Shown: piece by piece, positions 33,615 to 45,938 of the stretch
How the letters are laid out: each line of letters starts with the position of its first letter
How positions within the stretch are numbered: the first letter of the stretch is position 1
Source: Pisaster brevispinus
Lineage: Eukaryota; Echinodermata; Asteroidea; Forcipulatida; Asteriidae
DNA: 64,000 nt
Assembly: GCA_023634235.1 (NCBI GenBank)
Contig: JAMKCF010000007.1
Coordinates: 4,754,001 to 4,818,000, forward strand
Reading direction: 5' to 3'
Program-made: the position numbers and the translations under genes
The notes under the pieces: model-generated
What the model saw: only the letters and a program-made list of their open reading frames with translations
What the model was told of the DNA's origin: nothing
Database searches by the model: none

Positions 33615-35954
33615 TTATTTACAGCCAAGCAGCTCAAAACGAAGAGCGATGGCATTTTTCCACCCAGTGGGCACGATGCGAATCTTGACCGCCAAGACGG
33701 GGCTGAAGAAATGCCTCTCCACGATGCTGGTTCCAGAATTAATGTTGCCGTTGAATATCTAGAAGTTTGGGATACAAATAACATTATTAATTACGTAAGG
33801 AGGGGATTTAATCATCTGGAAAAGATGTGAAATCCAAGGAGGCTATATCATCAACATAGAGCAAGTTCGGTTGGCTGATTAGAATCGACTAGACTTAACC
33901 AAAGTTGATCTAGATGCCACTCGAACGCTGCATAGTTGAACTATTTAGTCCAACTGGATCAACCTAGCTTCGGAGCTCTGTTCCTCTAGTCAACATAACA
34001 AAGTTACGTCACTTTATCGAGATGGCATTTTGGTTAGATGATCGAGAAAGTCTTTATAATCACATAAAGATGGGTTTTACAATAAATGGTAGGTTTTTGC
34101 TAATTAAATATGTCAATTATCAAGAAAAAATTATTAATTGCATTTTATTATAAAAGTATTCTTTTTTTTATGGCCAATACATTTTTTCTCTTCGATACGT
34201 CAAATGTGGCAACCAACATGGCGACGACGCGTCGTCGCCATGTTGGTTGCCACATTTGACGAATCAATCGAGCAAACGGCTTGAGTGAAACACTGACTAC
34301 ACATGCGTGATTTAAACGGCACATTGACTAAAGGTTAGCACCGAACTTGCTCATACCTGAGTTTGACCAAATTGGTCTTTCACGTCAACAAGACACGCCG
34401 TTGATGGGTGTTGGAACTGCACTTTGTACTTAGTCACCCATTGGAGGGCGTCATCATTACGCCCTTGTGTGAGTACTCCAGTGACGTAGGTCGGGTTGCC
34501 TAAATCCACCTGTAGCCAGTGATCGGGATGTGTTTTATCAGGCTGCCACGCTCCTATGGTGTTATCGTCAGGCGGTAGCTTGTTGAGACGGCCACCAGCC
34601 GGTGTTGATATTCGATTTCCGTTAAAGTTACTTGATGCGGAGAGGCTCTCATCCGGGATCGAACCATCTTCAAGACCGAGTTTGTCTGAATCGGGAATAG
34701 AAAAATACAACATTCTCGGTGCACAAAACGCCTACAATGCAGAAAGACCCTTCAGAAAATTTTAAATATTATTTTCACTTCATTTACATGTAATATGAAA
34801 TGCTTCAGCCGAATTAAAACGATTGCTATTATCTGATTACTCACCGAAACCGCCACAGATCTTCAAAGAAGCGAATTTTGCATCACAGGAAAAAACATTC
34901 TGTTGTAGAGCAAAGGAAGAACAAACGATATGGCAACTGATGTACTGGAATTATAACATAGTTTCAATATTAAGGCCCAGTTACATAATAGCGAATAGAG
35001 CTAATTTATGCTTAGCGTAAGTGATTTTTTTCCTGAAAATTTGACGAAGTCCAGATACGCTCAAATTCTCTCAAAATTGTTGTTTCTTAGCATTGTCCAA
35101 CGTATGCTTTAATAGCGTGCTGCGGCCGATCACTCGACGTATCTCCACTGACCCATAAATACGCTCTCCCAGCTGGTTCAGGTCATTTTCATGTTGATGA
35201 ACGGCCAGAAGGTTTTAAACCATGAGTCTGTGAGCATCCTCCATCTCTGATGACCAGCTGAGAAGAAATGATGAAGGAGCTAGGTCGGTGGCGTCACAGA
35301 TGTAACTGAAAAACGCTACCTATATATGTAGAGCTGTACGTACACTCACGTTACTATATCAGTACTCTAGCGTCATGCATGTTAGATAGACGTCTGGTGA
35401 AAGTTGATGTACGTCTTAATACGCTGTGGTCGCCGAACGAAGGTCTTTAAAAAAACATCCCCAAATTTCACAAAACGCCAGGTACACATTAGCTCTATTC
35501 GCAACAGTGTGACAGGGCATTTACAAAAGATGCACAGGATATATCAGTCATAAATAAATAGACAGAACACGAGTCAGTAATCTGAAAAATACACTTGAAC
35601 GAATTTTACAATTACCTTTGCAATTACAATTACCTTTGCCAATGCGCCGAAATACGAAAAATGCTGCATTCCTTGAAAGTTGTCACAGACGAGCTCAGCA
35701 CTGCCTTTGTTCATCTGACAGACTTGATTGATGTGATCGTAGTTGAAAGAGAAACATCCATCATGGCTGAGACACCGAACTGAACATGTGACGGCAGAGA
35801 TGCCCGAGATATTCATGAAGGACTGGCCTAGTAGGGCGTGGTGCTCTACCGGCTGGTACCAGACCCCTCGGTAAAGACCACTCACACTATAAGATGCTGA
35901 AACCTCAAGAAACATCTCAAGCAAGAGGAAAAACCAAATACCCAAGACGATCAT
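33615..35954 (-). CDS. Secreted PAN/apple-F5/8C (discoidin) protein, copy 1
   Basis: Four exons: 35954-35634, 34899-34845, 34685-34357, 33758-33615. Phases fit and the total is 283 codons (282 residues). A signal peptide (MIVLGIWFFLLLEMFLEVSA) is followed by a PAN/apple-like domain (CSVRCLSHDGCFSFNYD, CQMNKGSAELVCDNFQG) and a short Cys-bearing linker exon (FSCDAKFASLKICGGF). Then comes an F5/8C discoidin domain: LGLEDGSIPDESLSASS, GRLNK, GAWQPDKTHPDHWLQVDL, TYVTGVLTQGRND, QWVTKYKVQF, ending ALRFELLGCK. The domain's outer Cys pair (CGGF and LLGCK) is the family disulfide. Such proteins bind glycans or phospholipids outside the cell; a recognition or adhesion role is inference. Sequon FMNIS is present. 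Confidence 0.9.
33859..34352. mobile_element. Non-autonomous DNA transposon with 13-bp TIRs and 3-bp TSD
   Basis: Perfect 13-base TIRs (gagcaagttcggt at 33859-33871; its complement at 34340-34352) are flanked by direct ATA at 33856-33858 and 34353-34355. The paralogous introns of copies 2 and 3 are uninterrupted here ('catcagcatacctga') and exactly 497 bases shorter (494 plus 3). The insertion lies within the 5' splice site of intron 3 of copy 1. A 3-bp duplication would fit a PIF/Harbinger-type element, but no transposase is present to confirm it. Confidence 0.9.
34198..34261. repeat. Perfect 64-bp palindrome without spacer
   Basis: The left arm, 34198-34229, begins cgtcaaatgtggcaacc and ends ggcgacgacg. 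The right arm, 34230-34261, is its exact reverse complement, with no loop. It lies inside the 33859-34352 transposon. Confidence 0.95.
34976..35515. mobile_element. TIR element in intron 1 of copy 1
   Basis: Inverted ends 'agcgaatagagctaat' and 'attagctctattcgc' (near 34988 and 35488) bracket about 0.5 kb. Related, longer versions occupy the same intron in copies 2 (about 39838-40510) and 3 (about 44832-45505). Confidence 0.6.
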
Positions 35955-35999
35955 TTTCTCACTCTGGCTTACGAATGATGAGTTGCTGAACACAAGCAA

Positions 36000-37589
36000 T
36001 ATATACCCAAACTCAGTGAAATCCTTAAGAATCGTTGTTGCAATTAAACTGTGAGGAATCTGTTATCATGGTAACGAAGATTACACCATTCATTCTAGTA
36101 AATTTACGTCACGAAAATCAATAACCTGTCTCGGCTTCAAGTGGCGTAATTAACAGAGTTTATTTTTTTTCTACGCGCGGAGTGTCTCTCTGATAGCCTT
36201 GGTGCAATACAAAATTAATATCTATTGTTAATATTGTTATTAACCTCTTCATTTGTCAGCAGCCGAAAAACAGAATCGTTACATCAACATAAATACAAAA
36301 ACATAATTACTTTCTATATGCTTCGTTGAAAAACAAGGCTGCCGAACATTGACCTTTTGCAACTTTGATGACATGGTGTTTGTGTTTACACATATATAAA
36401 TAATATAAACTAGAAATTGGCTCTTTTGCTGAATAGAGAACATGGCTTCTCAAATTTCTAATTTTGAGATAAGAAGTCATAACTATTTCATTATTAGTCT
36501 GTAAACTTATAAAAAAAATAAAAACCCTTAAATGCGTGAAAAGCTTAATTTATAAGCAAATGCTTTTGAGCAATAGCTTATTAGGCCAATAGCTCTTACC
36601 ACAACATCTAAATTTAAACATATTTTCTGTGCAATTCCCAACAACTTGTACATCTAAGTGACTTCTTTACATGCCCAGCTATTGTCTAGAATAGTTTGAG
36701 TCCTTTAGTTACCCAGTAATTAATTTTTGCATAATTAGCTAAGCTCTAATTATCTAAACAATGCCCCCGACTTTACCCCGATGAGCGAAAGGGCCAATGT
36801 TTACTACCACACCATCCAATTATTTACTTTTCACAAAATATTTGCATTTCCCAATAATTTATACATCTTAGTGACTTCTTTACACACCCAGCTATTGTCT
36901 AGGATTATTTGAATCTTTTAGCCACCAAATAGTTGATGAATTTCTCTAATTATTTAAGCAATGCCCCCCCGACTTTACTTCGACGAGCCAATATTTAATA
37001 CCACACCTTCCAATATATATTTTGAAAAATTCCTGTAAAAAATAATATATATATAAATATATATATACTCAGGGGTCTGCCCATTCCCCAACTTATATGT
37101 GTAATGGTCCATTCTAGGATATCACTGAATTTGACTCACCCAGGTCATTAAACTTTGGAGATATGGCTCAATTAATCATTGTTTTGTGTGATCAATTTGA
37201 CCTTTTCCTCATATAGGGTTGTTAATGTCCTGTGATTCACGTGGACGTGATTATGACGTCAGCTCTGATTAGCAAATTGTTCAAAACTCTTCCTAGTGTC
37301 CAAACGGCAGTGAACGCCAGTGACCTTTAACCTTAATTGGGCCTGAAGCAACCTTCTTATTTACATTATTTAAAAAACTTTAAGTTGGGTCTGCGACCTT
37401 TGAACCTTGCTCTCTCCGATCATGTTTCAGCACGAAAGGAACAGCTAATTTTTTCTGGGTAGTTCCCTCTTATTTGTAGAGAGCATGGTGATGCTCCTAA
37501 TTTTTTTACCCAGGAAGGATGGGTTTATTGTACGGAGCCCCTAAAGGGACAGGTAAAAATAACAGGAAAATGTAAAAAACAATTTAAAG
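36000..37589. other. Unit spacer upstream of copy 1
   Basis: Near-identical to 40990-42580. AT-rich, with a degenerate internal repeat ('acttctttacatgcccagct' / 'acttctttacacacccagct' with neighbouring 'tttaccccgatgag' and 'tttacttcgacgag'). No gene seen. Confidence 0.6.
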
Positions 37590-38485
37590 CTATTTCGTTC
37601 CCTCGAAATAATATTTCGTCACCACAAAATATGATTTTGTTACCACGAATTATTATGTCGATACCCCGAAAGACTATTTTGTATCATCGAAATCATTCTG
37701 TTCCCTCAAAAGAATATTTCAATCCCCTCGAAAACATTTTGCTACCTCGAAATATTATTTCGTTCCCTAGATATGTGAACGAAATAAAATGTCGAGGGAA
37801 CGAAATAGGCGTTTTTCGAGGGAACAAGCTAACATTTCGAGGAACGAAGTAATATATTATTTCGTGGAAACGAAATATTATTTACTTTCCTCGAAATAAT
37901 TGAACTGCCACGGAGGTCTTGATATGTCAATTGTTTTATCCAAGTTTCAGTACAAGATCGCCAAATAGCCTGATATGATAATGCGTTACATGCACTTCGT
38001 TTTGTTGTGTTGTGACTGTTATTGTTGTTGCTGTCGTTTGTTTGCTTTTGGGTAGTTCGGATTGTTTTCTTTATAATTAAATTGAAGTTCCATTACAGTC
38101 TCAAGTAGAGTGAGAAGAGAAGTGTTAATAATGGATTTCTGTATAAGTCTTAAGCTTTATGCGGAAGAAGAAAAAACTGCATAACATTTTATTAGGGATA
38201 AAGATAAGATGCATTTTGGCAACAAAAGGGCTGTTGTATTATTCTGCTGGGCGTTTATTAATTGTTTCTCTCAATTAGGAACGTCAGTGAAATACAACCT
38301 AATCTAGTGTAAGAGAGTTCGGAAAAGATATACTAAAATAAAGGCTTAATCCCATCAATTTTCATGGCATACCAAGGCCTCCGTATTAGCTAAATTATTT
38401 TCTCTCGAAAAACAATTTTTTTCGAAAATGTGTTTTCATTCCCTCGAAATAACTTATTTCGTTCGCTCGAATAATTACTTTAGAT
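37590..38485. repeat. Degenerate 'ttcgttccctcgaaat' repeat, both orientations
   Basis: Between 37590 and 37905 the motif 'tttcgttccctcgaaat' and variants recur every ~25-35 bases. They are first in one orientation, then from about 37770 in the reverse ('tcgagggaacgaaat'), giving a large potential hairpin. The motif returns at 38393-38485, so the whole interval may be one element. Copied in the next unit at 42583-43480. Confidence 0.65.
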
Positions 38486-38968
38486 TGTAGCGTTGCTAAT
38501 TTTGATCGCCGTAAATCAAAACAAAACCTAAGTAGAATTAACGTGCACATCAGACCATTATTGAATGATTTCACGGAACCATACAAACTGGTTGATGTTC
38601 TGTTCCTCCAGACCAGAGGATGGGAATGAATTTGTTTTCCTAAAAAACAATTTGATATACTATTATTCAGTTTGTTAATGGCAGCACATAGTATCGTTCA
38701 CAAATAGCGTGTCAAGTTTTTTTGAAGAAAACATAAATTTTATAGAAATCTTATTAGAAATAACGCTCGAAAATCGAAAACAAACTAATCTATTTTGTTA
38801 ACACTAATAAGAAAAAGAGCTCACGATATTGATGACAATGAGGTCAAAAATCGAGGTTGTTGTGATACGTCACAGAATGATTATTTACGTCTTAAATATG
38901 ATGTCATGTGATTTGTTTCCCCATTTCGCTACAAAAGTGACGGTTGGTCGTTTATTACTGCACGTAAT

Positions 38969-40947
38969 TTATTTACAGCCAAGCAGCTCAAAACGCAGAG
39001 CGATGGCTCTTTCCCACTCAACGGGTACGATGCGAATCTTGACTGCCAAGACGGGCTTGAAGAAGTGCCTCTCCACGATGCTGTTTCCAGATTTATTGTT
39101 GCCGTTGAATATCTAGAAGTATGAGATACAAATAACAATATTAGTTACGTAATGATGGATTTTTATCATCTGGAAAAGATATGAAATCAAGGGACTCTAT
39201 ACCATCAGCATACCTGAGTTTGACCAAGTTGGTCTTTCACGTCAACAAGACACGCTGTTGAGGGGTGTATGAACTTCACTTTGTACTTAGTCACCCATTG
39301 AATGGCGTTATCATTACGCCCTTGTGTCAGTACTCCAGTGACGTAGGTTGGGTTGGATAAATCCACCTGTAGCCAGTGATTGGGATGTGTGTTATCAGGT
39401 TGCCACGCTCCTATGGTGTCATCGTCAGGCGGTAGCTTGTTGAGACGGCCACCAGCCGGTGTTGACATTCGACGTCCGTTATAGTTACTTGATGCGGAGA
39501 GGCTCTCATCCGGAATCGAACCGTCTTCCACACCGAGTTTCTCTGAATCGGGAATAGAAAGATATAAAATTACTTGTACACATAACGCCTACAATGCAGA
39601 AAGACCTTTCAGAAAGAAATGTGAATAACATTTTCACTTCATTTACATGTAATAATTATGAAATGCTTCAGCCGAATTAAAATGATAGCCATTATCTGAT
39701 TACTTACCGAAACCGCCACAGATCTTCAAAGAAGCGAATTTTGCATCACATGAAAAAACATTCTGTTGTAGAGCAAAGTAAGAAAACACCATGTTGTAGT
39801 TGATGTACTGGTATAATGTAGTATCAATTTTAACGGCCTTTCACATAGTAGCGAATAGAGCTTACTTAAGCCTAGCGTACTGATTTTTTTCTACAAAATT
39901 GACCAAGTTCAAATACGCTAAAATTCTCGCCAAATGTTTGTTTCTTTCCAAACTCCTGACGTATAAGACGAATGCCCAACGAATGAGGGACGCATGCCGG
40001 CCGTATAACTAGCTTCCATGTAACGAATGACAGCGCATGCCTAGCGTCCATCCAACGAATGATGAACGTACGCAACGAATGGCTAACGAATGGCCTGCGA
40101 AAGTTGATGTACTTCAGAATACGCTGTGGTCGATAAACGTTGTTAGATAAACGCTAGGTATACGCTGGGAATTCGCTATGACAAAGTTCCACATAGGTTG
40201 GACGTATATGGCCGAACAACCGACGAAGAAGCAACCTTCACCCAACGTGCGAAACGTTCACACAGCGAATGTTCAACGTATACTAAGCGGATTGATCATA
40301 TACATTATCACACGCTCAAATTTGTTTTGAACATGGTCAACCTTTTTTTCCGTGACCCCAGCGCACCTCTGCGAACCCCTACGGACCGCTAACGAATACA
40401 ACTTACGACAAACGCGTCACGAACGAATGCCAGCTTTACACGAACGTCCCCCCAGATTACCCCAAAACGTCAGGTACACGTTAGCTCTATTCGCAAAAGT
40501 GTGACAGGGCATTTACAAACGATGCACAGGATATATCAGTCAAAAAAGAATTAGGCAGGACACGAGTCAGTAATTTGAAAAATACACTTGAACGAATTTT
40601 ACAATTACCTTTGCAATTACAATTACCTTTGCCAATGCGCCGAAATACGAAAAATGCTGCATTCCTTGAAAGTTGTCACAGACGAGCTCAGCACTGCCTT
40701 TGTTCATCTGACAGACTTGATTGATGTGATCGTAGTTGAAAGAGAAACATCCATCATGGCTGAGACACCGAACTGAACATGTGACGGCAGAGATGCCCGA
40801 GATATTCATGAAGGACTGGCCTAGTAGGGCGTGGTGCTCTACCGGCTGGTACCAGACCCCTCGGTAAAGACCACTCACACTATAAGATGCTGAAACCTCA
40901 AGAAACATCTCAAGCAAGAGGAAAAACCAAATACCCAAGACGATCAT
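38969..40947 (-). CDS. Secreted PAN/apple-F5/8C protein, copy 2
   Basis: Exons 40947-40627, 39762-39708, 39542-39214, 39112-38969, all with GT-AG borders, give 282 residues. The signal peptide and PAN exon are identical at protein level to copy 1. The F5/8C exons instead match copy 3 (LSASSNYNGRRMS, THPNHWLQVDLSNP, NAIQWVTKYKVKFI), and the last exon reads IVERHFFKPVLAVKIR and ALRFELLGCK. All key discoidin positions and the outer Cys pair are intact, so the gene appears functional. It is probably secreted and calcium-independent, or glycan- or lipid-binding as in other discoidin domains, but specificity is not predictable. Confidence 0.9.
39838..40510. repeat. 'acgaatg'-rich repeat block inside TIR element, intron 1 of copy 2
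   Basis: Flanked by 'tagcgaatagagctta' and 'gttagctctattcgc'. The interior is full of 'caacgaatg', 'taacgaatg' and 'acgaacg' repeats at irregular spacing. The same block recurs at 44832-45505 in copy 3. The shorter element in copy 1 lacks most of these repeats. Confidence 0.65.
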
Positions 40948-42582
40948 TTTCTCACTCTGGCTTAATAATGATGAGTTGCTGAACACAAGCAATATATACC
41001 CAAACTCAGTGAAATCCTTAAGAATCGTTGTTGCAATTAAACTGTGAGGAAATCTGTTATCATGGTAACGAAGATTACACCATTCATTCTAGTAAATTTA
41101 CGTCACGAAAATCAATAACCTGTCTCGGCTTCAAGTGGCGTAATTAACAGAGTTTATTTTTTTTCTACGCGCGGAGTGTCTCTCTGATAGCCTTGGTGCA
41201 ATACAAAATTAATATCTATTGTTAATATTGTTATTAACCTCTTCATTTGTCAGCAGCCGAAAAACAGAATCGTTGCATCAACATAAATACAAAAACATAA
41301 TTACTTTCTATATGCTTCGTTGAAAAACAAGGCTGCCGAACATTGACCTTTTGCAACTTTGATGACATGGTGTTTGTGTTTACACATATATAAATAATAT
41401 AAACTAGAAATTGGCTCTTTTGCTGAATAGAGAACATGGCTTCTCAAATTTCTAATTTTGAGATAAGAAATCATAACTATTTCATTATTAGTCTGTAAAC
41501 TTATATAAAATAAAAACCCTTAAATGCGTGAAAAGCTTAATTTATAAGCAAATGCTTTTTAGCAATAGCTTATTAGGCCAATAGCTCTTACCACAACATC
41601 TAAATTTAAACATATTTTCTGTGCAATTCCCAACAACTTGTACATCTAAGTGACTTCTTTACATGCCCAGCTATTGTCTAGAATAGTTTGAGTCCTTTAG
41701 TTATCCAGTAATTAATTTTTGCATAACTAGCTAAGCTCTAATTATCTAAACAATGCCCCCGACTTTACCCCGATGAGCGAAAGGGCCAATATTTACTACC
41801 ACACCATCCAATTATTTACTTTTCACAAAATATTTGCATTTCCCAATAATTTATACATCTTAGTGACTTCTTTACACACCCAGCTATTGTCTAGGATTAT
41901 TTGAATCTTTTAGCCACCAAATAGTTGATGAATTTCTCTAATTATTTAAGCAATGCCCCCCCCCCCGACTTTACTTCGACGAGCCAATATTTAATACCAC
42001 ACCTTCCAATATATATTTTGAAAAATTCCTGTAAAAAATAATATATATATAAATATATATATACTCAGGGGTCTGCCCATTCCCCAACTTATATGTGTAA
42101 TGGTCCATTCTAGGATATCACTGAATTTGACTCACCCAGGTCATTAAACTTTGGAGATATGGCTCAATTAATCATTGTTTTGTGTGATCAATTTGACCTT
42201 TTCCTCATATAGGGTTGTTAATGTCCTGTGATTCACGTGGACGTGATTATGACGTCAGCTCTGATTAGCAAATTGTTCAAAACTCTTCCTAGTGTCCAAA
42301 CGGCAGTGAACGCCAGTGACCTTTAACCTTAATTGGGCCTGAAGCAACCTTCTTATTTACATTATTTAAAAACTTTAAGTTGGGTCTGCGACCTTTGAAC
42401 CTTGCTCTCTCCGATCATGTTTCAGCACGAAAGGAACAGCTAATTTTTTCTGGGTAGTTCCCTCTTATTTGTAGAGAGCATGGTGATGCTCCTAATTTTA
42501 TTACCCAGGAAGGATGGGTTTATTGTACGGAGCCCCTAAAGGGACAGGTAAAAATAAAAGGAAAATGTAAAAAACAATTCAA

Positions 42583-43480
42583 AGTTATTTCGTTCCCTCG
42601 AAATAATATTTCGTCACCACAAAATATGATTTTGTTACCACGAATTATTATGTCGATACCCCGAAAGACTATTTTGTATCATCGAAATCATTCTGTTCCC
42701 TCAAAAGAATATTTCATTCCCTCGAAAACATTTTGCTACCTCGAAATATTATTTCGTTCCCTAGATATGTGAACGAAATAAAATGTCGAGGGAACGAAAT
42801 AGGCGTTTTTCGAGGGAACAAGCTAACATTTCGAGGGAACGAAGTAATATATTATTTCGTGGAAACGAAATATTATTTACTTTCCTCGAAATAATTGAAC
42901 TGCCACGGAGGTCTTGATATGTCAATTGTTTTATCCAAGTTTCAGTACAAGATCGCCAAATAGCCTGATATGATAATGCGTTACATGCACTTCGTTTTGT
43001 TGTGTTGTGACTGTTATTGTTGTTGCTGTCGTTTGTTTGCTTTTGGGTAGTTCTGATTGTTTTCTTAATAATTAAATTGAAGTTCCATTACAGTCTCAAG
43101 TAGAGTGAGAAGAGAAGTGTTAATAATGGATTTCTGTATAAGTCTTAAGCTTTATGCGGAAGAAGAAAAAACTTCATAACATTTTATTAGGGATAAAGAT
43201 AAGATGCATTTTGGCAACAAAAGGGCTGTTGTATTATTCTGCTGGGCGTTTATTAATTGTTTCTCTCAATTAGGAACGTCAGTGAAATACAACCTAATCT
43301 AGTGTAAGAGAGTTCGGAAAATATATACTAAAATAAAGGCTTAATCCCTTCAATTTTCATGGCATACCAAGGCCTCCGTATTAGCTAAATTATTTTCTCT
43401 CGAAAAACAATTTTTTCGAAAATGTGTTTTCATTCCCTCGAAATAACTTATTTCGTTCGCTCGAATTATTACTTTAGATT
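42583..43480. repeat. Degenerate 'ttcgttccctcgaaat' repeat, second copy
   Basis: Duplicate of 37590-38485 carried with the gene unit, with few differences. Confidence 0.65.
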
Positions 43481-43962
43481 GTAGCGTTGCTAATTTTGAT
43501 CGCCGTAAATCAAAACAAAACCTAAGTAGAATTAACGTGCACATCAGACCATTATTGAATGATTTCACGGAACCATACAAACTGGTTGATGTTCTGTTCC
43601 TCCAGACCAGAGGATAGGAATGAATTTGTTTTCCTAAAAAACAATTTGATATACTATTATTCAAATTGTTAATGGCAGCACATAGTATCGTTCACAAATA
43701 GCGTGTCAAGTTTTTTTGAAGAAAACATAAATTTTATAGAAATCTTATTAGAAATAACGCTCGAAAATCGAAAACAAACTAATCTATTTTGTTAACACTA
43801 ATAAGAAAAAGAGCTCACGATATTGATGACAATGAGGTCAAAGATCGAGGTTGTTGTGATACGTCACAGAATGATTATTTACGTCTTAAATATGTTGTCA
43901 TGTGATTTGTTTCCCCATTTCGCTACAAAAGTGACGGTTGGTCGTTTATTACTGCACGTAAT

Positions 43963-45938
43963 TTATTTACAGCCAAGCAGCTCAAAACGCAGAGCGATGG
44001 CTCTTTCCCACTCAACGGGTACGATGCGAATCTTGACTGCCAAGACGGGCTTGAAGAAGTGCCTCTCCACGATGCTGTTTCCAGATTTATTGTTGCCGTT
44101 GAATATCTAGAAGTATGAGATACAAATAACAATATTAGTTACGTAATGATGGATTTTTATCATCTGGAAAAGATATGAAATCAAGGGACTCTATACCATC
44201 AGCATACCTGAGTTTGACCAAGTTGGTCTTTCACGTCAACAAGACACGCTGTTGAGGGGTGTATGAACTTCACTTTGTACTTAGTCACCCATTGAATGGC
44301 GTTATCATTACGCCCTTGTGTCAGTACTCCAGTGACGTAGGTTGGGTTGGATAAATCCACCTGTAGCCAGTGATTGGGATGTGTTTTATCAGGTTGCCAC
44401 GCTCCTATGGTGTGATCGTCAGGCGGTAGCTTGTTGAGACGGCCACCAGCCGGTGTTGACATTCGACGTACGTTATAGTTACTTGATGCGGAGAGGCTCT
44501 CATCCGGAATCGAACCGTCTTCCACACCGAGTTTCTCTGAATCGGGAATAGAAAGATACAAAATTACTTGTACACATAACGCCTACAATGCAGAAAGACC
44601 TTTCAGAAAGAAATGTGAATAACATTTTCACTTCATTTACATGTAATAATTATGAAATGCTTCAGCCGAATTAAATTGATAGCCATTATCTGATTACTTA
44701 CCGAAACCGCCACAGATCTTCAAAGAAGCGAATTTTGCATCACAGGAAAAAACATTCTGTTGTAGAGCAAAGTAAGAAAACACCATGTTGTAGTTGATGT
44801 ACTGGTATAATGTAGTATCAATTTTAACGGCCTTTCACATAGTAGCGAATAGAGCTTACTTAAGCCTAGCGTACTGATTTTTTTCTACAAAAATGACCAA
44901 GTTCAAATACGCTAAAATTCTCGCCAAATGTTTGTTTCTTTCCAAACTCCTGACGTATAAGACGAATGCCCAACGAATGAGGGACGCATGCCGGCCGTAT
45001 AACTAGCTTCCATGTAACGAATGACAGCGCATGCCTAGCGTCCATCCAACGAATGATGAACGTACGCAACGAATGGCTAACGAATGGCCTGCGAAAGTTG
45101 ATGTACTTCAGAATACGCTGTGGTCGATAAACGTTGTTAGATAAACGCTAGGTATACGCTGGGAATTCGCTATGACAAAGTTCCACATAGGTTGGACGTA
45201 TATGGCCGAACAACCGAAGAAGAAGCAACCTTCACCCAACGTGCGAAACGTTCACACAGCGAATGTTCAACGTATACTAAGCGGATTGATCACATACGTT
45301 ATCACACGCTCAAATTTGTTTTGAACATGGTCAACCCTTTTTTCCGTGACCCCAGCGCACCTCTGCGAACCCCTACGGACCGCTAACGAATACAACTTAC
45401 GACAAACGCGTCACGAACGAATGCCAGCTTTACACGAACGTCCCCCCAAATTACCCCAAAACGTCAGGTACACGTTAGCTCTATTCGCAAAAGTGTGACA
45501 GGGCATTTACAAACGATGCACAGGATATATCAGTCAAAAAAGAAATAGACAGGACACGAGTCAGTAATTTGAAAAATACACTAGAACGAAATTTACAATT
45601 ACCTTTAAAGTCAGTGGTTCTGCCAGTGCGCCGTAATACGAAAAATGCTGCATTCCTTGAAAGTTGTCACAGACGAGCTCAGCACTGCCGTTGTTTATCT
45701 GACAGACTTGATTGATGTGATCGTAGTTGAAAGAGAAACATCCATCATGGCTGAGACACCGAACTGAACATCTGACGGCAGAGATGCCCGAGATATTCAT
45801 GAAGGACTGGCCTAGTAGGGAGTGGTGCTCTACCGGCTGGTACCAGACCCCTCGGTAAAGACCACTCACACTATAAGATGCTGAAACCTCAAGAAACATC
45901 TCAAGCAAGAGGAAAAACCAAATGCCCAAAACGGTAAT
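43963..45938 (-). CDS. PAN/apple-F5/8C protein, copy 3, start codon altered
   Basis: Exons 45938-45603, 44756-44702, 44536-44208, 44106-43963 join in phase (288 codons counted from the aligned start). The position of the ATG used by copies 1 and 2 reads ATT (ITVLGIW for MIVLGIW), and no in-frame ATG replaces it nearby upstream. The next Met (MFLEVSA) falls near the end of the signal peptide. The PAN exon differs at a few residues (HHSLLGQ, AVRCSVRC, QINNGSAEL) and its end reads GALAEPLTLK. F5/8C exons are intact. Either a non-AUG or upstream start is used, or the gene has lost secretion and is becoming a pseudogene. Confidence 0.75.

Noticed and set aside
33575..33784. 69-codon minus frame over the last F5/8C exon (likewise near 38929 and 43923)
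   Set aside because: Out of frame with the discoidin C-terminus. The correct frame ends ALRFELLGCK and starts after the ttctag acceptor.
40198..40392. 64-codon plus frame in intron 1 of F5/8C copy 2 (also 45192)
   Set aside because: Lies in the acgaatg repeat block and has no domain; shared only through unit duplication.
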